A stretch of DNA of 14,175 nt, from NCBI GenBank assembly GCA_002686115.1, contig NZAF01000007.1, positions 5,092 to 19,266 of the forward strand. Direction: 5' to 3'. The translations under genes and the position numbers were made by a program. Positions within the stretch are counted from its first letter, which is position 1. Each line of letters begins with the position of its first letter. The notes beneath the pieces were generated by a model that worked only from the letters and a program-made list of their open reading frames with translations, was not told the DNA's origin and did not search any database. Shown piece by piece: positions 7,127 to 13,765 of this stretch. The stretch is from Halobacteriovorax sp. GTDB taxonomy: Bacteria > Bdellovibrionota > Bacteriovoracia > Bacteriovoracales > Bacteriovoracaceae.

Positions 7127-7504
7127 ATGAAGAATATCTTGTGGGTTGATGATGATTTGATGATTGAAAAGATGGTTCTTATGTATAAGAAAAAGTTTAA
7201 TGTAAGTGATGTTAATCTTATTTTTGTTCATGATGGGAATCAAGCTTTAGATATTATGAAAGAACAATCATTTGATATTGTTTTACTAGATTTAAATATG
7301 CCTGTGTGTTCAGGTTATGAGTTTTTAAAAAGGCTTGATCACTCTCAGCTCCCTAAGTCTACTGAAATAATAATCTGTTCAAGCTCCAGCGCTAATGAAG
7401 ATATAAGTGCAACGAAGAAGTATGGTGTTAACGAATATATAACTAAACCTTTTGATATATCAAAGCTTTTTGAAAGAATTAGCGTGAATAAGGATTTTTC
7501 ATGA
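7127..7504 (+). CDS. Single-domain response regulator (REC only)
   Basis: This 125-residue stand-alone receiver domain has the acidic cluster Asp8-Asp10, phospho-acceptor Asp55 in VLLDLNMP, Ser85 at the Thr/Ser switch position and Lys107-Pro108 in ITKPF. There is no output domain, so it acts by protein contact or as a phosphate shuttle, like CheY or the Rcp1 partner of Cph1-type kinases. It lies two bases after the REC-pseudokinase gene, and its stop overlaps the next start by four bases (ATGA at 7501). This ties it to the membrane sensor and kinase that follow; the 7886-9622 kinase is the most likely phosphate donor (inference). Confidence 0.92.
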   Translation: MKNILWVDDDLMIEKMVLMYKKKFNVSDVNLIFVHDGNQALDIMKEQSFDIVLLDLNMPVCSGYEFLKRLDHSQLPKSTEIIICSSSSANEDISATKKYGVNEYITKPFDISKLFERISVNKDFS

Positions 7505-7905
7505 TTGAATATTTGAAATCCTTATTATCTGATGATTATATGCCACATGGACATTGTTATCTGTGGAAGCCTGAAATTCTTTGGCTTCATGCAATTTCTG
7601 ATGGAATTACCTTCTTGTCATATATGGCAATTCCTATTTTTCTTGTCTATATAGTTTATAAGAGTAAATACAAAGTTCCGTATCCTTCTTTATTTATTCT
7701 TTTTTCAATTTTTATTCTTGCTTGTGGAGCCACACACCTGATGGCCATCGTAAATATCTGGAAAAGTGAATACTTAGTTTCAGGTATCATAAAAGCGCTT
7801 ACTGCAATGGCCTCTTTATTAACAGCAATAGCTTCTATTCCAGTGTTAAAGAAAATAGTGAAAATTGTTGAAACTGAAGAATTTAATGACAAAGAAATTA
7901 AGTAA
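7501..7905 (+). CDS. Stand-alone ethylene-receptor-type (ETR1-like) transmembrane sensor domain
   Basis: This 134-residue inner-membrane protein has three transmembrane helices (about 29-52, 62-84, 91-112), the layout of the ethylene-binding domain of plant ETR1 and cyanobacterial SynEtr1. The known ETR1 copper/ethylene residues all have counterparts: Asp34 (D25), Tyr41 (Y32), Ile44 (I35), Pro45 (P36), and Cys75 and His79 in CGATH (C65, H69). Helix 3 has KALTA, similar to KVLTA in ETR1. Bacterial relatives often begin with an HCYLW segment, present here as GHCYLW. In known receptors this domain is fused to GAF/kinase parts; here it ends after helix 3 with a short charged tail. It overlaps the preceding REC gene by four bases and the following kinase gene by 20, so it is probably the detached sensor of that kinase. 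Ligand is unproven: ethylene via Cu(I), or another small molecule. Confidence 0.85.
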   Translation: MIEYLKSLLSDDYMPHGHCYLWKPEILWLHAISDGITFLSYMAIPIFLVYIVYKSKYKVPYPSLFILFSIFILACGATHLMAIVNIWKSEYLVSGIIKALTAMASLLTAIASIPVLKKIVKIVETEEFNDKEIK

Positions 7906-9622
7906 TACAGAAATATTAATTTTAGCTCTCATCCTAATTTTTAGTTTATTCATTATTCTAGCTGACTATTTGATTCCGGAAAGCATCGGTCTGAGTATTC
8001 TCTACGTTATTCCGCTTTTTTTTAGTACCTACTTATTTTTTAATAAAAAAGTAACTCTCATATTAACTATTATCTATTCTTTTTTAACACTGTTAACTTT
8101 TTTATTTCATGAATTTAATTTTGTGATTATTTCTCAAAATATCATTACTATTTTTATCTTAATTGTTTCAAACTTCTTATCTAGTGCAATTATTAGAAAT
8201 TTTGATGAGAAAAAGAAAACAGATTTATTATTAAATGAAGCCTACAATGTGACTCCAAGTGGAGTCCTGGTTGTTGATTCTAAAGGTAGAGTAAGAAATT
8301 TCAATAAGTCCTTCGTTAATATTTTTAAATTTGATGCTTCAAAAAAAATCGATACTAAGCTTATGGATTACTTTTTTGGTTTAGAAAAGGGGAGAACATT
8401 CTTTGACTTAAGAGAAGTTCTTGAGAATCAGTCAAAAATTATTCATATAGAAAGTGAAGGCACTTTATCTCCTGTAGAGGTCTCATATCAAGAAATTACT
8501 GTTGAAAACTCTTTTTTTATGTTTTTTACATTTGAAAATTTATCTAAAAAAATTAATCAACAAATAAATATGAATCGATTAGCAACTGTTGCGAACTCCT
8601 CTCATGTGGGCCTTATTAATATTGATATTCAAGGTAATATTCTTGCTCTTAATCAAGGAGCAAAAGAAATTCTACTTGTTAATGATAAAGAGAATATATA
8701 TGGGAATCTACTTGACTTCTTTTTAACTCGAGATAAAGAAAAACTAATGGAACTTCTAACTAATGTTGGAAAAGGAAAAAATCTAAGTAACCTTGAATTT
8801 CTAACTAAGAGTATACACGGAAAGAAACTACTTCAGATAAGTTTTTCACCGATTCTGGACTATTTTAAAGAAAGTGTTGTAGAAATAAGTGTCTCTTTTA
8901 TTGATGTTACAGAAATTAGAAGTTATCAAAAAAGGATAGAAAAGAGTAAAAAAGACATGGAGGAATATACTTATATTGTCTCACATGATCTTAAAGCTCC
9001 GCTCAGGCATCTGTCATCTTATATGCAACTTTTAGATCTTGAGAAAATTGATTTCTCCGATAAAGCAACACAATATTTATCAAAAATGAAGAAGAGTACT
9101 AAGCGTATGAACGATATGATTTCAGCTCTCTTATCATATTCTCGAATTGGTCATGAGGAGAATGATCTTGCTGAAGTAAAACTAAGCGCAGTTCTTAAAG
9201 ATGTTGTATTATTATATGATGATATAATTAAAGAATATAATATTTCAATTTCTTCGTTTATAGAGGATAAAGTATATATCAATAGAAGTCATGTTTTTCA
9301 GCTTATGCAAAACTTGATAGATAACAGTATTAAATACCGTCATCCTGATAGACCTCTAGAAATTAAAATTTCTTCTTTTGAAAAGAATGAATACTTAGTC
9401 CTGCTTTTTGAAGATAATGGTATTGGTATCGACACTAATCATGTTGATCACCTTTTTAAAGCTTTTTCTCGTCTAAGTAAAAATAACGAAATTGAGGGGA
9501 CTGGAATAGGGTTAGCATCTTGTAAAAAGATTGCAAGTTTCTACGATGGTCACATTGAAGTAGAGTCTGAATTAGGTTCTTATTCGAAGTTCTTTGTTTA
9601 TTTAAAATTAGTCACTACTTAA
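7886..9622 (+). CDS. Membrane PAS-PAS sensor histidine kinase
   Basis: This 578-residue inner-membrane kinase autophosphorylates on His and passes phosphate to a receiver. The order is: a hydrophobic region of about four membrane helices (10-104); PAS 1 (about 118-220); PAS 2 (about 230-345); a short coiled coil; then HisKA with IVSHDLKAPLRH (His367). The ATP-binding domain is complete: N-box NLIDNSIKY (Asn480), G1 EDNGIGID (Asp510, Gly512, Gly514), F-box HLFKAFSRL and G2 EGTGIGLA. The catalytic part is of the Cph1-like type. ATG at 7886 is preferred over a TTG seven codons upstream because GAAGA lies five bases before it. The gene overlaps the ETR1-like sensor by 20 bases, suggesting joint function. 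Its 3' end overlaps the minus-strand kinase by 15 bases. Likely targets are the REC proteins of the same cluster (inference). Confidence 0.9.
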   Translation: MTKKLSNTEILILALILIFSLFIILADYLIPESIGLSILYVIPLFFSTYLFFNKKVTLILTIIYSFLTLLTFLFHEFNFVIISQNIITIFILIVSNFLSSAIIRNFDEKKKTDLLLNEAYNVTPSGVLVVDSKGRVRNFNKSFVNIFKFDASKKIDTKLMDYFFGLEKGRTFFDLREVLENQSKIIHIESEGTLSPVEVSYQEITVENSFFMFFTFENLSKKINQQINMNRLATVANSSHVGLINIDIQGNILALNQGAKEILLVNDKENIYGNLLDFFLTRDKEKLMELLTNVGKGKNLSNLEFLTKSIHGKKLLQISFSPILDYFKESVVEISVSFIDVTEIRSYQKRIEKSKKDMEEYTYIVSHDLKAPLRHLSSYMQLLDLEKIDFSDKATQYLSKMKKSTKRMNDMISALLSYSRIGHEENDLAEVKLSAVLKDVVLLYDDIIKEYNISISSFIEDKVYINRSHVFQLMQNLIDNSIKYRHPDRPLEIKISSFEKNEYLVLLFEDNGIGIDTNHVDHLFKAFSRLSKNNEIEGTGIGLASCKKIASFYDGHIEVESELGSYSKFFVYLKLVTT

Positions 9623-11074
9623 TGTATTAGTTAAAGCAAACTCGTATTTAACTTTATTGTTATGATCAAAATTGATTTGTAAATCTGTACCATGAATTTG
9701 AAGTATCTTTTTTATAAGTGGGATTCCCATTCCTTGTGAGTCTTGTTCTCCTCTCTTTTTAAGTCTACCAAAAACTTTTGTAACGATAGGGATGTCTTTT
9801 TTATGATATCCATAAGAATTATCTGAGTATGTTATTAAACATCGGTTAGTATCATGCTTCTCAATAGATAGATCAATTTCTATATTGGGCTCATTGTTAT
9901 AGAGCGTAGAGTTTTTAATAAGGTGGTAAAAACATTGAGTTAAAAGTAATTTATTTCCTTTAATCATAAGTTCTTTATCAAAATGAATAACGATATTCTT
10001 ATTTGTTTCTATAATAAGCTTGTTTTTAATATCATCTACGAGAGATGATAAGTGTACTTCATTAAAGTCATATTCTTTGTTATCTAGCATATTGTAGTTT
10101 ATGAGTGAGTTAATAAGATTAATCATGCTGTTTAAAGAAGAATACGCGCTTTTGAAATATTTTGATACGGTACTATTGTCTTTAGAGTTACATTCTAATT
10201 CTATAAGGCCTAGATAATTACTAACTTTCTTTATCGGTTCTTGAAGATCATGTGATGCTATAAATGCAAATTCTTCCAAGTCCTTATTTCTCTTTTTTAG
10301 TTTCTCTTTATTGCTCTTAACTTGTTCACTCATATTTATGAGCTCATCAGCAATAGTCTTCATCTCCACGTTGTTAATATTATGAAGTTCACTTCTATTA
10401 ACGCTATAAATTTCATTCTTTATATTTTTAGTGATGTTAATGAGAGCTCTATATGAGATATGAATATTTTTATAAAAGAAGAAAGTTAATAAAATTGTAA
10501 TGAAGACAGTTGTCGCTAATATTATTAATAATATTCTCGTCGCATTTTTAAACTCTTTATTTAGACGTTCTTCAGAGGTGAGTTTAATTTTCTTAATGTA
10601 GGTTTGAATATTTGTGATCGATTTAATCGCATCGGTATCATCAACCTTTACTTTCTTATCAATCTCTTTAACGAGTCTTTTTTGATCCTTTAGTTTTTCA
10701 ATATTATCTATATGATCAAAATATTCTAAAATGGTATTTTTTATTTCATCTAACCATATCAATTCATCGTCTGAGATATTAAAATTATTTTTATACTTTT
10801 GTATTAGTAATAGTGATTTATTAAACTTTTCTCTTGCACCAGTTTGATACTTTTCACTACCTCTAATAACGAAGTTTTTAAAGTTATGGATGGCTCCACC
10901 ATATCCTATACTTGTCATGAGATTATTTAAAATTTCCGTTTTTTCAATATATTCTCGAGTATATCTTTTAGAAGCCTTACGTATATTATCTGTTGAATGC
11001 ATGAATATAAATGAGCTCAATAAAACTGAAAGCAGAGGTACAATGCTAATAAAAATAAGTTTGTTTCTTAACAT
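9608..11074 (-). CDS. Two-transmembrane sensor histidine kinase with atypical G1 box
   Basis: The protein has 488 residues. Membrane helix 1 (5-25) and helix 2 (181-201) enclose a helical periplasmic domain of about 155 residues. That domain contains GYGGAIHNFKNFV (57-69), a pattern I remember from sensory domains of other bacterial kinases and cyclases but cannot name. A HAMP-like/coiled-coil linker follows, then HisKA with IASHDLQEPIKK (His275). In the ATP-binding domain Asn388 (HLIKNST) and a G2-like GMGI (448-451) are present. The G1 box reads SDNSYGY (417-423), so the first Gly of DxGxG is replaced by Ser420. It may still bind ATP, with altered kinetics. The H-box closely resembles that of the REC-pseudokinase at 6069 (SHDLQEP.KK), pointing to shared ancestry. 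It is divergent from the REC gene at 11136, its likely partner. Confidence 0.87.
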   Translation of the reverse strand: MLRNKLIFISIVPLLSVLLSSFIFMHSTDNIRKASKRYTREYIEKTEILNNLMTSIGYGGAIHNFKNFVIRGSEKYQTGAREKFNKSLLLIQKYKNNFNISDDELIWLDEIKNTILEYFDHIDNIEKLKDQKRLVKEIDKKVKVDDTDAIKSITNIQTYIKKIKLTSEERLNKEFKNATRILLIILATTVFITILLTFFFYKNIHISYRALINITKNIKNEIYSVNRSELHNINNVEMKTIADELINMSEQVKSNKEKLKKRNKDLEEFAFIASHDLQEPIKKVSNYLGLIELECNSKDNSTVSKYFKSAYSSLNSMINLINSLINYNMLDNKEYDFNEVHLSSLVDDIKNKLIIETNKNIVIHFDKELMIKGNKLLLTQCFYHLIKNSTLYNNEPNIEIDLSIEKHDTNRCLITYSDNSYGYHKKDIPIVTKVFGRLKKRGEQDSQGMGIPLIKKILQIHGTDLQINFDHNNKVKYEFALTNTLSSD

Positions 11075-11086
11075 ATTTACTTCTTT

Positions 11087-11110
11087 GATATAAAATATAT
11101 TTACTATATC
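11087..11110. promoter_or_regulatory. AT-rich dyad in the divergent kinase/REC promoter region
   Basis: Only 61 bases separate the two divergent starts (11074 and 11136). The gap contains GATATA (11087-11092) and its inverse TATATC (11105-11110), 12 bases apart. This could be an operator serving both genes or two back-to-back -10 elements. The tract is so AT-rich that chance is a serious alternative. Confidence 0.25.
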
Positions 11111-11135
11111 ATGTTTCTTTAAAATTGGAATGATT

Positions 11136-11564
11136 ATGATTAATGATATTGATTCAGTTAAACGTCTTGGAGATGGGCCTATTGTTATTGTCGATGATGA
11201 TGAAATGCAACGTGATATTTTACAATCATGTTATGAGAGATCAGAACTAACTGATGAATTAGTTCTTTTATCTTCCGGGACTGAACTTCTAGAATATTTT
11301 AAAGTTGTTCTAGAAACTAATAAGAAGACTCCTTCTATCGTAATGATTGACATTAATATGCCAGGACTTAATGGACATGAACTCGTTAAGAAGATTAGAG
11401 AGCATGATGAATTCAAAGTTATTCCTGTAATTGTCATGTTAACGGCATCAAACTTTGACAAGGATAAGCAGATGGCCCTTGAAAATGGGGCAAATGGTTT
11501 TTTAACAAAACCCTCTGATGTAAATATTTATATAAGTCTCTTTAACAACCTTAAAACCTCATGA
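11136..11564 (+). CDS. Single-domain response regulator (REC only)
   Basis: This 142-residue receiver-only protein has a short N-terminal extension. The acidic residues Asp20-Asp22 are in IVIVDDDE, phospho-acceptor Asp72 in MIDINMPGLNG, Thr103 in MLTAS, and Lys125-Pro126 in LTKPS. It is longer than the usual 120-125 residues because of a 14-residue N-terminus and an extended helix 2 / strand 3 region. ATG at 11136 is chosen over ATG at 11130: GGAA (11127-11130) is at workable spacing for 11136 but abuts 11130. It is divergently oriented from the sensor kinase at 9608-11074, the probable phosphate donor. There is no output domain, so signalling must go through another protein. Confidence 0.9.
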   Translation: MINDIDSVKRLGDGPIVIVDDDEMQRDILQSCYERSELTDELVLLSSGTELLEYFKVVLETNKKTPSIVMIDINMPGLNGHELVKKIREHDEFKVIPVIVMLTASNFDKDKQMALENGANGFLTKPSDVNIYISLFNNLKTS

Positions 11565-11659
11565 TTTCAGCTTCTTAGCGTGTTTTTTAGTTAATGATTT
11601 AGTGATAAATACTTCAACAGATAAGTAAACTATTTCTTACTATTCCCGATAAGTTTAGT

Positions 11660-12913
11660 ATGTATAGTAAGATATCTAAACTCTTTAAGATTCTTTTGTG
11701 GAAAATGTTTAAACCTCTACCATTATTTATTAGGGGGAGAATTTCACGAAGTCTCTTTTCTGTAGACTTAAGCTTAGATGAAGTCGATAAGAAGATTACT
11801 TACCAAATGGTTTCTGATGTTAGTGAGATAACAGATTCATTAGAGTTAATTCAAAATAATTATAAGAGATTATCAATGACTAAGAGTGATGATCTTTTAA
11901 GAGCTAATAAATTTCATCTGTTACCAACGACAACTATTTTTACAGCAAAGTATGGAGATGAAGTCATTGGAACTATCAGCGTTATTCTTGATTCTACTTT
12001 TGGTTTACCAATTGATTCTTTCGAAGACATTTCTTCATTTAGAAAAGAGGGAACTGTCGCTGAGATTGCTGGTTTTACAGTTAAGGAAAGCTGGCGTTCA
12101 AGAAATAGTGGTATTTCTATCCCTTTAGCATTAATGGCTCTAAGGTACTGTTTTGAAAATTTGAATGTCGATAATATTGTCTTAACAGTGAGAGATTCTG
12201 TTAAGCCTTTTTACGAAGATATTTGTAAGTTTGAAACTTTTGGGAAAGTTAAAACTCATGATGGAGTAGAAGGGCTTAGAAGCGCTTCATTAGTGGTGAA
12301 AACTGCAGACTTTTATAAGAGACTAGAAAATGCTTATGAAGGAAAGCCTCTTAATAAAAGTTTATTTCTTCTTTTTAAAGAATTTCCATGGGCGAAAAAT
12401 ACTATTTTTCCAAAAAACAAAAGTGGTCTTATCACTCAAAGGACAATTCTTGATAGCAAACTAATTAAAGAGCTTGAGCAGAAATCTAGTTTCTTTAATG
12501 AATTAAGTGATGAAGATAAGCTTGTGATCACAAACTTTACGAAGGATTTTGATCTCTATAGAAAGTTTATGAATCATGCTCATCAAAACTTTAGTGAAAG
12601 AGAAGACTACCGTTATTATGTTAATCTTGATGCTAACTTAGTCAGCTTTGGTCAGAAGTTTCCAGTAAAGATTATTGATGTCGCAAAGCAGGGACTTCGT
12701 ATTTTTTCTAATCAAGAATTAGATAAAGAAGTTATCCTAGAAGTTGATACAAAAGAGCATGGCCGTATTGTTTTGATATGTGAAACACGTTGGGCCGTCT
12801 CAAAGTACTATGGTGTTAGAATTACGATGGATAATGATCAATGGGATAACTTAATTGCTTTTTACGAGGATGAGCTCTCTGGTAATGATTTAGGTTACCA
12901 AGAGGCTTCATAA
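11660..12913 (+). CDS. FeeM/GNAT-like N-acyltransferase domain fused to a C-terminal PilZ domain
   Basis: The 417-residue protein starts with a basic amphipathic segment (1-30) that may touch the membrane. An acyltransferase-like fold (about 45-220) follows, similar to N-acyl amino acid synthase (FeeM-type) or GNAT proteins: strand TTIFTAKYGDEVIGTISV, a core VAEIAGFTVKESWRS (133-147), helix IPLALMALRYCF, and LTVRDSVKPFYEDICKFETFG, the usual acceptor-side FYE...GF element. A helical linker (about 225-305) leads to a PilZ domain with both c-di-GMP motifs: RxxxR (Arg314-Arg318) and DxAxxG (Asp340, Ala342, Gly345), where Ala replaces the usual Ser. I infer an acyl transfer controlled by c-di-GMP; donor and acceptor are unknown. 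The start is uncertain: no Shine-Dalgarno precedes 11660, and Met16 (11705) with a GGA upstream is an alternative. Confidence 0.75.
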   Translation: MYSKISKLFKILLWKMFKPLPLFIRGRISRSLFSVDLSLDEVDKKITYQMVSDVSEITDSLELIQNNYKRLSMTKSDDLLRANKFHLLPTTTIFTAKYGDEVIGTISVILDSTFGLPIDSFEDISSFRKEGTVAEIAGFTVKESWRSRNSGISIPLALMALRYCFENLNVDNIVLTVRDSVKPFYEDICKFETFGKVKTHDGVEGLRSASLVVKTADFYKRLENAYEGKPLNKSLFLLFKEFPWAKNTIFPKNKSGLITQRTILDSKLIKELEQKSSFFNELSDEDKLVITNFTKDFDLYRKFMNHAHQNFSEREDYRYYVNLDANLVSFGQKFPVKIIDVAKQGLRIFSNQELDKEVILEVDTKEHGRIVLICETRWAVSKYYGVRITMDNDQWDNLIAFYEDELSGNDLGYQEAS

Positions 12914-12973
12914 CTATCTAAATATACTCATCTTTTCTTCTTTTAAGATTATTACTATTTTTTCACTGTTAGC

Positions 12974-13002
12974 TTGCCAAAAAGCAGCAAAGTTGGTAAT
13001 TA
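12974..13002 (+). promoter_or_regulatory. Candidate promoter of rpmI-rplT
   Basis: TTGCCA (12974-12979), a 17-base spacer and TAATTA (12997-13002) lie in the gap before rpmI. The -35 box is identical to that proposed for infC. Initiation near 13009 would give a leader of about 35 bases ending in the GAGGAG Shine-Dalgarno (13034-13039). Confidence 0.45.
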
Positions 13003-13044
13003 TACATACTTATTTTATGAAGACTAGAAATATGAGGAGTATTC

Positions 13045-13254
13045 ATGCCTAAAATGAAGACAAGAAGAGCTGCTGCTAAGAGATTTAAGCCGGTAGGGAA
13101 TGGTAAGTTCAAAAGAAAAAGAGCTAACCTAAGACACATTCTTGAAAAGAAACCAACTGATGCGAAGAAAAGAGCTGGTAAAACAGATTACGTTCACGCT
13201 TCAGAGGTGGAAAAAGTAAGAAGAATGTTACCTTACTCTGCTAAGAGATCATAA
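13045..13254 (+). CDS. rpmI: 50S ribosomal protein L35
   Basis: This small basic protein of the large ribosomal subunit has 69 residues, slightly longer than the usual 64-66. It begins with the family signature MPKMKTRRAAAKRFK, continues with GKFKRKRANLRHIL, and ends with the L35 pattern VRRMLPY. GAGGAG five bases upstream supports the start. It is paired with rplT 83 bases downstream, as in nearly all bacteria, but infC, which usually precedes it, is about 7.1 kb upstream. In E. coli this gene pair is repressed by L20; a similar loop here is plausible but unproven. Confidence 0.96.
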   Translation: MPKMKTRRAAAKRFKPVGNGKFKRKRANLRHILEKKPTDAKKRAGKTDYVHASEVEKVRRMLPYSAKRS

Positions 13255-13280
13255 GCAGTAATTATTAACTAAACCTGATT

Positions 13281-13317
13281 CTTGGGCTTAAAGAGATTGT
13301 ATAAGACATCCCCCAAG
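13281..13317 (+). promoter_or_regulatory. Possible RNA stem in the rpmI-rplT spacer
   Basis: CTTGGG (13281-13286) can pair with CCCAAG (13312-13317) across a 25-base loop, just before the rplT Shine-Dalgarno GGAG (13328-13331). There is no T-tract, so it is not a terminator. It could be an L20-binding or translational-control structure, but six pairs alone are weak evidence. Confidence 0.3.
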
Positions 13318-13337
13318 CGTTAAAAACGGAGTAAATT

Positions 13338-13682
13338 ATGTCAAGAGTAAGAAGAGGTTTTACCGCAAGACAAAGAAGAAACAAAGTCCTTAAATTAGCT
13401 AAGGGTTTTCATTTCTCAAGAAGACAAAAGTATTATCACGCAGCTGAAACAGTAAAGCGTGCACTACACTACAAGTATATCTCAAGAAGATTATTAAAAA
13501 GAGATATGAGAAGACTATGGATTACAAGAATTTCTGCTGCTTCTAAACTATTAGGAACAAGCTATTCTAAGTTCATGGGCGGGCTTAAGAAAAACGATAT
13601 CGAAATTAACAGAAAAATGCTTTCTGAACTTGCAGCGAGAGACTTCGAAGCTTTCAAAGCAATCTACGAAGCCACTAAGTAA
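13338..13682 (+). CDS. rplT: 50S ribosomal protein L20
   Basis: L20 binds 23S rRNA early and is needed for assembly of the large subunit. The 114-residue product (usual length 115-120) shows the family pattern throughout: SRVRRGFTARQRRNKVLKLA, GFHFSRRQKYYHAAETVKRA, DMRRLWITRISAA and SYSKFMGGLKKNDIEINRK. The basic N-terminal arm threads into rRNA and the C-terminal globular part is the autoregulatory RNA binder in other bacteria. GGAG six bases upstream supports the start. The gene is closed by a strong intrinsic terminator 32 bases after the stop. Confidence 0.96.
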   Translation: MSRVRRGFTARQRRNKVLKLAKGFHFSRRQKYYHAAETVKRALHYKYISRRLLKRDMRRLWITRISAASKLLGTSYSKFMGGLKKNDIEINRKMLSELAARDFEAFKAIYEATK

Positions 13683-13714
13683 TTTTTTAAATCTGAATGA
13701 AATAAATAATCAAG

Positions 13715-13742
13715 GCCCATCTTAAAGATGGGCTTTTTTTTT
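13715..13742 (+). terminator. Intrinsic terminator after rplT
   Basis: GCCCATCTT (13715-13723) and AAGATGGGC (13725-13733) form a GC-rich hairpin: at least seven pairs with a TTAAA loop. It is followed directly by nine T residues (13734-13742). This is the clearest rho-independent terminator in the window and ends the rpmI-rplT transcript. Confidence 0.92.
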
Positions 13743-13765
13743 GTCTTTTTAGAGAGGAAATTTCA

